From: Pelecanus crispus | Taxonomy: Eukaryota; Chordata; Aves; Pelecaniformes; Pelecanidae | Direction of reading: 5' to 3' | NCBI RefSeq assembly: GCF_030463565.1 | Contig: NC_134649.1 | Span: 40,775,044-40,839,043 of the forward strand | Length of the DNA: 64,000 nucleotides | Shown: piece after piece, positions 49,101-60,330 of the stretch | Layout: every line of letters starts with the position of its first letter | Numbering within the stretch: the stretch's first letter is position 1 | Translations under genes and position numbers: made by a program | The notes under the pieces: model-generated | What the model was told of the DNA's origin: nothing | Seen by the model: only the letters and a program-made list of their open reading frames with translations | Databases searched by the model: none

Positions 49101-52100
49101 GTTTCATGCCGCTCCTGTGATCATGTTGTCCATCTGTAAGCTTGCAACATGAAACAGTTACTGAAAGATTGTTTCGGCATTTTCAATGGCTTGTGAATTT
49201 ACCTCCCACCAAGATCATACTCATCAACAGCTGTGAACAGATTTTTTTTTGCTCACTGCAGAGTCATACTGGCTGTAAGATACACTGAAGGCATGAATCA
49301 CAAAGAAACATGTGGGCTATAATCACCCTCCACATTTGTGGCTCATTTTTCCAATCAGGTTGAGAATTTCAGTAGTCCTGGGCAATAAGGAACACAACTA
49401 CTTTCTCTCCTCAAATGACTTTGTTGTCACAAGGTTGCAAGGTCTGGGCTCCCCAGCCAGCTCTCTTATCTTGCTGACCAGAAGTCTATGAAAACTTACT
49501 ATGCTAAAAAAAAAAAAAACAACAAACAAACCCAAAACAAACAAACAAACCCCCCAAAAAACCCACAACCTTTAGAAGCCAGAATAAAACACACACTGAA
49601 GACAGCTATGGACATATTCAGGTCCCCTTGATGTTTAACATACTATTAAAATACAGGCATTGTGAATCTGGTAGGCAACACCACAGCTTTCATATAGCAG
49701 AACTTCCAGGATCTTCCTGTTTGGGAATAAAAAGCTGGTAAAGAACAAAGGTACATCTCAAACGAGCGTGCTCCTAAGGGCTACAACTTCAGACTGGATG
49801 CCTCACATAATGTTGGCTTGACCTTAAAACACAGAACATGGTACAGATATAAAGCCGCATGTCCTGTCTAATCTAGGGTTTACAGGTACTTTGAAATAGT
49901 GTGTAATCATTGCCAAACAGCAACACAGGGGTTCTGTGGAGGAGTCAAAATGATATTGAAATATTTACTAACTGTTTACTAATATATACTAGTATTTACC
50001 AGTGTTGGTTCTTATGGACACCAGCTTTCAACACAAATTTTTCAAACTCTGTTCTTATGTACATGCATTTTAATATTTCAAGGGGCTTTAAAACCTCTCC
50101 TCTACTTGAGGTGCTTAGGTACAGCTAATCTTTTATGACTGCCATTTTATGTTGCATATAAGTTCAATGAAGTCACTATGGCATCAAAAAGGATGACTAT
50201 GCAACACTGCAGGTTTGTTCAGATAAACACCCCATACCACATTACTCGGTCACATTTTGCACAGCGACACAGGGAGGCATACACGCTAGTGTCTTGACAT
50301 ATGGCTCTTTACGGACTTTTTGCGATCACATTGAACAGGCAGTCTGCGAGCGCCAACTCCTTCGGGTAGAGCTGCTCAAACAGGCTGCCAATCTCCATGC
50401 ACATGACTCTGGATCTGCTAAAGATGGTATTTGAAAAGGACTGCTGCCAGCATTCACCAAGCAGCTCTACAAACTAACTGTTCTGTGTCAGCGCAATTTG
50501 AGTGTGTGGAACAGTTTCAGAGGGTTGTGTTTTTATGAGCAAATACTAATTTGGTTGCATTAAAAGACATGACATCAACAAGGTTAGAAAGAATATATGA
50601 AAAACTGGTTTACCTCAAAGATGAGTAACAATAACATGGATTAATAGATTCAGTACTATGTCATGACATCAAATACTTTTTGCATCTACCAAGTTTTATT
50701 CTTCACAGGACAGGGCTAAAACAACACATTGCAAGCTGTTATTTCAAGGAGCAAGGGAAGTAAGCTTTTTGCTATCTGGTAAATATTAGCAGATTTCTCA
50801 CATTAGCAAACTGAAAGCTCTTAAGTTCTTCAGTTTTACAGTTCCTTTGGTGTTAGTGGAAAGACTACATAAGTATCAATTGCCTGTAAACAACACGACT
50901 ATCTTTTCTTGTTACCTTGTATGTGCAGAAATATCTTAGCTTCCTCATGACTGACAATCAGCTTCTAAAAAGACCTAAAGGCAAGGTAACGTTTTTTCAT
51001 AAATTGTAATTACAATTGTTTTATCTGTTGATTTAGATCACCAGTTTAAAGAATTTAGTAAAAACTAGAAAGATCCATCTCATCACCGAAACAGAAACGG
51101 CTGCCAGTTATTTGGAGCATCACAGATATTCCAGACTTGCACGGAGACCCTCAGCAGAGCCAGGAAGTGTCATTCACCAACAAAAACAATATGACATCAT
51201 CACACACTTAATTGCTTGCCAGTGACAGGGTCAACTTTGTTTGTACAACTGTTGAGTATCCTACTGTTTCTGTGCATGTACTGATACTGCCACTCCAGGA
51301 CCTGCAATCACTCAATGACAATTTGACAGAGTTATCTTGAAAACAAACTTACTACTACACCATTTTAATTCATTATTTTTGAAAGACACTGGATTTTATA
51401 ATTATATCTACTTTTTAAAAAGAACTGTTGTCAATTCCTTTGCTGGTCTGCAGGCAACAGATGCCATTCTGCTTTCAAGAGTATTGTCCTTAACAAGTGT
51501 TGACTGTTGTTCAAGTGACATTTTGACAAATTAAAACTGATCTGCTTCAATTCACAGGCCTTTTGGTCAGAGAATTACACTTTTGGATGATATTAGTTTG
51601 AGATTTTCTTCTGGCATGTTTCAACAGAGACAGCCTGTCCTAATTTTAGTCAGGGTATTAACTAAACCCTCCACAAACAGACCTCCAGATTAACAGCACT
51701 AACCAAGGAGCTAACATTTCCTCTTCTTTTTCCTGGAAAGCAAGGATCTACTCACAGTACTTACTAAAACCACGTGAGAAGAAACTTTCAGAGTACCACT
51801 TACGAAGTCTCTTTAGCTTCAGTATGGTTCTGGGATAACCACTATTGTAGTGGCAGGCCTGGCACACAGCACGCTGTTGTACCTACTGCTACCTTGTTTG
51901 TATTAATTTTTCTATTCAGAATTCCCCACTTGATAAAAAGCAAGTCAGAAGAATTCAAAGTAAAAGCTTCTTATGACGGTAAGAGATACAAGGGCATATA
52001 TCTAGCTACATACTAGTTTTGTGCTTTTATCAGACCCAAGATTTTTAACTGATGTTTGTCTCTACCTGGGGGAGATAAACAAGCATTTTGTTGAAGAGGC

Positions 52101-55100
52101 TGTCTTTGATGTTGAATTCAAACTTCTAAACATATGCAGGGTGCTCACCCCAACCTGAAGTTAGCTAGCCGATGCAAGGTTTGTTCAGTTGTCTGTTTAG
52201 CTTCAGTAGGAGTGAGAGCAAGGTCAGCTGTAACTCACGAGGAATGAGAAAAGGTAGCCAAGAGGGTTTCCAAGGAAGATCACCCTTCACCTTGACGCTT
52301 TTAAGAAAATAGGAATTCAACAATGAGCCTGAAATAGCTGAATAAAACAGTTTAAAAAAATGTTGAGGGTTAATAAGCAGAGCAAATGAAATACTATTTA
52401 TTTAGATTGTTATTAGCTAATAACAGTACAGATTGCAAATATGAAGACCTAAAGCTCTGAATACCTGTTTCTCGTCTTAAAAGTGTGTAGACAGTATGTC
52501 ACAGAAAAAAAACCATGCTCAATACACACCCCTCCCAACTTAACCTTCAGAAAGTGAATCACCTAATGACAATATACAGTGGCAGAACATTCAAACGTGG
52601 CTTTGAGCCCATTTACTGCATTTATTTTTTCTTTGCTTTAGGGAATTGTATTAGTAGATTCATTTCTTGTGATAGCGAATTGCTCAGAAACCATGTCAGG
52701 CATCGCATTCATTGTACCTCCTGATGACAGTCTTAGATTTACCTTCATCTTTCCCTGTCAGGGGCAACCATTCTGCCTTAAATGCTGAAAAGCACTACAT
52801 AACCACTAGCTATCACAAGGGAAAGGAGGTGAAATCAACAAAATGAACTAGGGGGCTCCAAAAGAACAATCATCACTATACACAAAACCCAAGACATTAT
52901 GAAAGGTAGTGTTCAAAAGGGAAAAAAAAAGTTCTTAGAGCCCAAGCAAACTAGAGGAAAGAAAATAACACAGTTCTTACAAAAGTCTGTCCCTGTGTAT
53001 TCATATCCATTAAGTAAATGGAAAATAATGACAACAAAGAGTTCAACATGTTCTACTCAATTTCCTTCTTCTCTGTGCTTGTTAATTCAACACAAATTCC
53101 TTCCACTCCAGTTTGTCTCAGAAAACTAACAAAATGACAAGTTTCCTTGGGGGAAGAGAAGGGAAGGATGAAACAGGGTTGCTGAAGTATTGTAAGAAAG
53201 GATGCCAGGAAACAAAAAGCACATGCTGCAGATAAACAACAGATTTCCAAGAAAAGTGCAATTCTTGCACCACCGTTGCTAGTGAACAGAGAGTTAATGT
53301 GGCACTTCAAGAACTAAAGACTTAGTGCATGGCTTACAAGATGACAGTTTTTCAGGTTTCTACCCAGATTTATTTTCATCTTCTCATGCACAAATCAAAA
53401 TGTGTAGCACTTCATTTTCAAGCAAATACACAGGAATCTAAAATGTTCTCTCCTTGGGTCATATTTGGGGCCAGATTTGAACTAGCAGGTTGGTATTATC
53501 TGGTCAGCTATAATATTTGCTCAACGAGACCTTCAGAATTCTTAGAAAATTTAATGTTGGAAGCCTGATTTTAAAGACTAAATAAAGTATTACTTTTGTT
53601 AATTTAATTCAAAAGAACAATATGGCAGGTGTCACCTTTTTGAAGGGTGCTCCATTTGAAGGCAAACAGCAAGGAGCAGAAAAGCTGTTCTAAATCTTTA
53701 CTTAATCATCAAGAACCAAGAGCAACTGGCAGCTGGATCAAAAGTGCTGACCAACTATTCTCACTTGTTCTTTTCTTTTGCCTCCCTTTTCTTACAATCT
53801 GTAGGGAACAGCAGGCATTCAGAGCTTGAACTGCATGTGTTGAAGAAATCACAGACACGAGTTTGACAGTCAAGGAAGAGTAAAACTTCATTTTCTGAGG
53901 TGGTGAATGCTGGGAACAAGCACAATAGACAGCAAAATCAGCTAGAGATGCAGCAAAAAGTATGGGTGCACTTTAGAGCCTATTGTTTATAGGCTTTATA
54001 GTCCTCAGGCTTTATGGTTACACTATTTCTATAGGACACTGATGTACAAATAAGGATCAAGAGATCCCTCTCATTTTTTTTTTAACTAGGTTCGATTCAG
54101 ACCAAACGAATAGGAATCAAAACCTATCCAACATGTTTTTTATATGCTGCGGTCACGTGTCCTGTTTTCAGGGGTCGCACCAGAGAAGAACAAGCACTAG
54201 GAGACCTGTTACAAAGTGGATGCATCGGTCATTTCAACCCAGCATCAACATCTAGAGCTTAGAAAATTCTGCTTTCCTCTGACCTGCACTGGGACTGATG
54301 CACACTGACAAGGCAGAGAGGGAAGCTCCTCTTATTACTAGGCTGCACTACAGTAACCAGTTGCACAAAGAGAAAGAAGCTTCACAAAGTTTTACTGAGG
54401 ATAATACCATGGAGCTAACTCAGAGTGTGATCCTTCTGTGATGAATTAGTCACTACAAAAGCCGGCAAGTTCATTATACTTTAACTGCTGTCACTGCAAC
54501 GGTAGGGTTAATACTTGGCATGACAGCTGATGTGGTTTTGAAAGTCTATGATTATTCTCTCAGAACCAACAAAGAAAGGTGTTTTTGTTAGAATTACAGA
54601 GTTTTAGCATGTCTTCCTATCTGTCAGTTATCTTCTCAAACACAGGTGTACCAATCTGCACCATTTATGATTTGGTTTGTTTCTTTGCTATATGTCCTCT
54701 TTGCATTGTGTTAATGCAAAGAGCTATAAGTCAGGAATTTTGGTCATGAACCTCAGCTCTGTGGGAAAAAAAAGCCAAACCTGTAAGAATCAACATTCAG
54801 TAAGGAAAAATTTTGAGGCCCCAGAACCAGTATGCAACAATTGTAAACTTTTGAGTCACTTTTGAACCAGGGATCTTCAATAACATTCCTCCAATCCCCC
54901 GTAACAGTAATACTGCCACAGCTTTTATTTCAAACTGTATACTCAGTATTTGCCTTTTCAGTCACAGACTTATTTTACACCTGTGTTAATGCAGAAACCT
55001 TTCCTCACCTTTAACGTGGCAGCCAAACTGGCCATGTGTTCATTCAGAGTGCTCTCCGACTCCTTGTAAGTCAGGCAGGTGAACTGATATTCCTCTGGAT

Positions 55101-55257
55101 CAAAGGCATCTGCTCCCTGCTGCTCCACGTCGTTAGCTACCCCATCATAATAATCCTCAATATCCCCAGGATCCTCATCCTCTTCCTCCTCCTCGCAATT
55201 AGGGTCATAATCCTCTTCATTGCTGTCAGAGCCCTGGCTGTTCATGTCCACGGACAT
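28104..55257 (-). CDS. ARIH2: E3 ubiquitin ligase ARIH2/TRIAD1 (RBR family; fourteen coding exons)
   Basis: RING-between-RING ligase that works with neddylated CUL5 complexes (family knowledge). Coding exons on the minus strand: 55257-55009, 42035-41968, 40242-40179, 37811-37664, 36932-36811, 35899-35790, 34748-34631, 33158-33108, 33003-32982, 31455-31304, 30226-30083, 29735-29667, 28724-28641, 28175-28104. They sum to 1473 nt, 490 aa plus stop (human 493), all GT-AG. The N-terminus is acidic ([18 protein letters not shown]). RING1 begins [14 protein letters not shown]. The IBR domain includes [15 protein letters not shown] and [18 protein letters not shown]2 is [17 protein letters not shown] then QCSKCKHDFCWMC, with catalytic Cys307 in NGGCNHM (33117-33119). 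The Ariadne helices follow and the protein ends LLKDFHDT. Nearly identical to mammals except around the linker before RING1 ([12 protein letters not shown]). The 5' UTR continues to the acceptor at 55355. Confidence 0.97.
32864..32877 (+). repeat. G14 homopolymer
   Basis: Run of 14 Gs about 105 bp downstream (in transcript sense) of the 22-nt ARIH2 exon. Confidence 0.85.
41624..41657 (+). repeat. AATA-type simple repeat
   Basis: AT-only stretch dominated by ataaataaat and ataata units, in the ARIH2 intron just after (in transcript sense) the second coding exon. Confidence 0.75.
42036..55008 (-). other. ARIH2: Large ARIH2 intron without recognised genes
   Basis: A 13-kb AT-rich intron between the first two coding exons. 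I read both strands and found only short unconserved open frames, simple repeats such as the CAAA-rich tract at 49506-49568, and no exon-like, tRNA-like or LTR-like segment that I could support. Confidence 0.75.
49506..49568 (+). repeat. A-rich (CAAA)n low-complexity tract
   Basis: A14 followed by imperfect caaa/caaac units and C-runs. It could be a plain microsatellite or the degraded tail of an old retroposon; no body of an element is visible next to it. Confidence 0.75.
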
Positions 55258-55355
55258 CTTAATGCCCTGTCAAACTGCAGACCAGGAAAGCAATTGCAGC
55301 TTCTTTTTCTTCTCCAGACTTTATCGTTCTTTTGATTTCATCTGAGCTCTGTCTC
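55258..55355 (-). other. ARIH2: ARIH2 5' UTR part of the first coding exon
   Basis: Upstream of the ATG the exon continues to an acceptor cccccttag/GAGACAG at 55356-55357. The leader is therefore spliced to at least one non-coding exon further upstream. Confidence 0.75.
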
Positions 55356-58300
55356 CTAAGGGGGGAAAAACAATTTTTTCTTTTGCCTAAGAAATTGTAA
55401 GAGAGGCCATGTCAACATCATACAAGTGATCAAACAGCCAGGAATGGACCGACCCAACGGCCCAGCTAAAGAAGATTCTGCTGTGCAGGTCCCTGGTTTG
55501 GATCCACTGTGACTCTTGCACCTGCAAAGCCAAGGCTGCTCTTACAGACGAGGTCTAAAACCTCGTAGATTGGCTTATTACATTGCATCCTAGCCCCAGT
55601 GCGGGCCCCAAGGCTTCTGACATTTGGAAAGTGGCTGCATAACCTTCACTAAGATCTTTTCAGAGATACAACTAAATTTATGACATTAAGTTTTTACTAA
55701 CAGCCTGACCTGCCGCAGAAAAGCATCATATCCATTTCATCAACAGGAAAAAAGCCCCATAAACCCCTTAACTATGACCACAGCAGCTAGAAAGGCAACC
55801 TGTGATACTCTGTACAAATCCATATTGCTTCACAACCACAGCCATTAAGTGGGACTTCGGAAAATAAGACAAGCAAACAGATCCCTCACATACACCCAAC
55901 TTAACAGTCTTCAATACCACCTCAAAAGAAATGGCGAAATTAGTTAATCCCTTTAAGTAGGTTGTACTGGATGTGATGTGGCTTGGGCCTTACATCTGAG
56001 GGGGGAAATAAAATTAATTCTCTCATTTTATTACCTTCTCAATATACAGTTATTACCTTCTGAATGTAGAAATTTATGCTCAAGTGTTGACAGCCACTAT
56101 TCAAGAAGAATCAGAAGAGCCAACTTTTTTTTTTTAAGATTCTCACTAGTATTGGAAAATTCACGTATTTGACTTTACTTATTTGAACTACAAACCTTCT
56201 GCTTGTCTAACTAAACCGCATGATTTCAAGTTCTAAAAGGTTCAGCAGTAGAACACATATCAACCTTGAATTATGGTCATCTCATATTTAGTCACAAATT
56301 TCCATTTAACCAAATAAGTTAGTTTCAAGAGAATTTATTAAATACAAAAGACTTAAAACAATGGTGCAACCAAATTTTACATATAAAAATATATACATAA
56401 AATCAAAGCTATATTTTCCACAAGCAGCATGTATTGGGTTTCTTACATGTTTGCATTTTGCATTACATGTTGTTAGCTCTGTGAATCAAATATATTCCCA
56501 CAGTATCACAATTTGTAGCTGCTGGGGAAACCATAATCAAGCTTTGAGAATCCTGACTTTAAAGCACAGGAAATCTCAATCATAAATTTTCATTATTCTT
56601 CCTGAAGACGTTTGTTTTCTGTTTCCAATAACCTGTCCAGGCAGCACAGAATAACCAGGAAGAGATGTGATGTTCAATTAATTTGAAGGGCTGCAGTGAT
56701 TTCAGCAGATACAAGCCTCCAGTGAGAGAGGAAGGCAGCTAGAGGCCAATTATATTATCCCTGAATTCTGGTCTCCATTCCTTTCATTTGCCTCTTGATT
56801 TCTTAGCTATCCACAACACAAATAGCATACAAATATTTTGTAGCACTGCTTCCCATAGAACTTCAGTGGAGCAGAAGCACCGTCTCTCCATATTGGAAGG
56901 AGTGAAATCTGATTCGAAAGACAAGGCAAACCTATATTGTCCACCCCTCCCTCCCTCTACGCTGCTTAGAGTTAATGATTCAGTTCTGGGCTTAATCTGT
57001 ATCAATGCTGACCTCTTGCATAAAAGAAGTAATGGATCTTTATCTGTTAAACCTTATGTTAAAGGAATAACTTACTTGAGAATCTAAAACCACTGTGAGC
57101 ATTCCTACAGAGATATCAATTGCCTAGCGTGCAACAGCTTTGTTCAGCCAACACCAGAGCATCACAAAGCCCGAGCAAGTTTCACCCATCAGGAAAATTC
57201 TCAAACTTACTCAGATCATCCCACACTCTAGAGACAGGGGGGAAAAAAAACCCAAACCCAAAACACTGGGTCCATTTGCTATCTCAACACATAATGAGTC
57301 CCGTCCAAGCAATGAGATGTTTTTAGATATCTAAGCAGAATAATGGGCCTACCCGGTACCTCAGCAGTTACATACTAGTCGCTGGGGAGGAGGCTCAGAA
57401 GAATGCAGAGCCGTTTCTCTGTGCCACTAACACACTTATTTGAACAGAGGAACTGTTTGCACGGGTAAATGGCATATATCAAGCAGAAACAGTCTGCAGA
57501 CTGGATGACTTTTGTGACTCCTGTTACAACATTCTGTGAAAGAGCTCACTTCCAGCATAACTGAACATCAGAGGGACATGCATGAAGAGAGGAAAACTGA
57601 GGCACCAGCTCTGTGAACAAAGCAAAGCAGGGTACTAGGAAAATGAGGAACGGAACTCGCCTCACCTAACACCCTCATGACCCAATGACGAGCTCTCTGA
57701 ATACAAACCAAGACAAGACACAGCTAGTAATTGATAACACTAGTTTTTACGGCAATAAAGATGTTAAGCTCAAAAAAGAGGGTCAAAAACCCAAACAGTA
57801 TTTAGATAATTTCCATAATCCCAAAAATCAGACATAAAATTTTAAACCATACTTAGACTGCTTTCCTACTCAAGGGAGGATGAGGTCCTTCTTTACCACC
57901 TTCATCCAAGACACTCCCTCATCTTCACTAACACTGATACAATTTCAGCTCCTCTCTTCCTCCAGCCTCCTTGCAGGAGCTTGTAAACATACCCACCCCT
58001 ATGCTTTGCGCTCCAACAAAGTGCAACACGCTGCTTCTTAACAAGGTCTTTTGAAACAAAATGCCTTCAAATATGCCACCATCAGTCTCTCTCTGACCTC
58101 ACTACTGTGAGACACAGTAAATTACGTGATCCCACCTCATATCTGGCCCCACTACATCATTCTTTCCTGATTACTTGCCCTCTGTGTCTACCTTTGTGGT
58201 ATTTCTCTAATAAGTCTTTTGGAGAATGCTCCTCTTCTTTTTCTATTGATATTTCACAGCCATTTGAGATGGCTTTTTCTTCTTTCCCCTCTTTATCGAT

Positions 58301-59387
58301 AATTCCGAAACACTGAAAGTGCAACTCAAGTCTGCCCTCTGAACCTCTTCCACGTAGCCTTTAAATGGGCTGACACGTTCTCTTTTCTCTGCAACCATCT
58401 ACAACCCCAACTCCACACTTGCTAGCAATGTTAATCAGACCTTTGTCTATGTCACTCAAACCTGTAATCTGTGGATCATCCTCAATTGCTTCTTCATGCA
58501 CGCGGCATGCATACCTTGCCGTTTCCTTCTCCACTGAGTTTTTAAGACAGGATTTTTTCACCCCAAGAGTGAGAAACTAGAACAACATCCCCCATCCTTT
58601 TCACCACAGATGACTCTGCAGAGACCTCCTTGCAGCCATATCACACATCCCCCGTGAATCTGCATGCTCTCCTCCCACTTCCCAGTCTTTGTTCAGACTA
58701 TCACGACTGCCTTGTCCTTCCCAACTCATCTAATCCATTTCATTCCTGTCCTTTCTAATCCATCATCGCTTTTAACAAGTTATTTTACGCACACCTACAC
58801 AAGCCTTCCTTCCACGGTAACTCTGGGCTTGGGCAGAGAGGCACCCAGATCATTTAAATTACCTCAGGTCCATTTCTTTTGTAATGCCTGCAAGACTGAA
58901 TCCTGTACTTGTCCCGCACAGCCAGAACGCTGCATACTTGTAGGAGGAAAGCCCAGGAAAACTGGGGGAGGGAAGGGAGCTGCGGAGGAAGAGCCCGAAG
59001 GGTGGCGGGGCGAGGAGGGGGCCCCCGCACAGCCCACTCGCAGCCCGTGCCGAGTGCCGGCCGGAGAGCTCAGGGGCTGCGGCTTCTACCCCGGGCAGCC
59101 CGACCGGGGCACCGGCTCCGGGGCGGAGCGCTGCCGGGCGCTGAACCGAGCAGCAGCTACAGAGGAGCGGCACCGCGTCCCTCACGCCGGGCTCGCCCCG
59201 CCCCGGGACCTGCCGCGCCGCCCGGGCCCCCGCCGCCTCCCGCTGAGCGACACGGGCCCGGCAGGCGGCGGCGCTCACCGGGCGCCCCCGGCTCCCCACC
59301 ACCGCGGGACAGACCGCCCCACCGGCAGCCCCCCGCCGCCTTCCCCCCCGCGGCGCGGCGCGGCCCGGCCCGGCCCCCCGCACTTAC
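55356..59387 (-). other. ARIH2: ARIH2 first intron
   Basis: About 4 kb between the leader exon and the first coding exon. AT-rich, no conserved coding exon seen. An extra non-coding exon cannot be excluded. Confidence 0.6.
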
Positions 59388-60330
59388 CGGGCGCCGCGGA
59401 GCGCGGCGGGCGGGGGAGGCAAGGAGCGGCGCCCCGGGCTCCTCCTGCCGGGCCGCCACTGCCTGCACGCCGGAAGCACCGGCCTCCGCCTGCCGTCACT
59501 TCCGCCGGGCGGGGCCGGGGCCGGGGCCGCCACCGGGCCGGGCCGGACCACTGCGCTGGGCCGGGGGGGGGGGAACAACCGAAACACGGCGGGGGGTGGG
59601 GTGGGTGTCGGGCCGGCGGCGCGGGACCGCCCCAAGGTGCCGGCTCAGCACCCTCAGGAGACGCTGGCGGCCCGGTCTCGGCCGGTGACAGCGCCCGGCA
59701 CCGCGGCGGGGGCAAGGCCCGCTGCCGCCCCCGCACCGCCGCGGGCAGGGGCCGCCACTATCCCGGCCTGCCCCGCGCTCACCTCCCCCAGTATCCCGGC
59801 GTGCCGCGCAGCCCGGCACTGGGGTAAAGGTCGCGGGGCGTTGGGGGCGGCACTGGCTCGGCGGGGACGCAGCGCCCCGGCCCCGGTCTTCACCCGCCGC
59901 TGCCGCCATGGCGGAGCAGCCGCAGCCTATCAGCCCCGTGAAGAACTTCTTCGCTGGCGGCTTCGGGGGCGTCTGCCTGGTGTTCGTGGGGCACCCGCTG
60001 GACACCATCAAGGTGAGGCGGCCGAGGCCAGCTGCCGTGCGGTCCGGGGCAGCCGGGGAAGGGGGAGAACTACGCTTCCCGGCGGGCACTGCGCGGGGAG
60101 CAGCCAGGCTCCCCGGCGAGGAGGCGGGCTGCGAGGGGACTACGCTTCCCGGCGTGCACCGCGGGGGAGGCGGGGCTTACCGGCCCGGCGTGCCTCGCGG
60201 GGCAGGCCGCCCGTGCGGCGGGGCGCCCCCTGGCGGCGCGGCGGCCGGCCGGCGGCCGGGTCCCGTCAGCGGCCGTCGTCGGGTCCTGTCAGCGGCCGGT
60301 TTACCGTGAAAATAAGAGCGTCGGTGTCCC
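58960..60330. promoter_or_regulatory. Shared CpG island, divergent ARIH2 / SLC25A20 promoter
   Basis: A CpG-dense block between the two divergent genes. On the minus strand a strong donor, GGCGCCCG/GTAAGTGCGG, ends a non-coding ARIH2 exon 1 at 59388. On the plus strand the SLC25A20 ATG lies at 59908. No TATA boxes. The island runs into SLC25A20 intron 1, where two ZNF143-like motifs lie. Confidence 0.75.

Noticed and set aside
49506-49568. Possible SINE or LINE tail
   Set aside because: No element body or target duplication is visible beside the A-rich tract, so it is listed only as low complexity.
58664-59827. 387-codon plus-strand open frame across the ARIH2/SLC25A20 island
   Set aside because: Composition is typical of random frames in CpG islands, with no domain or splice support.
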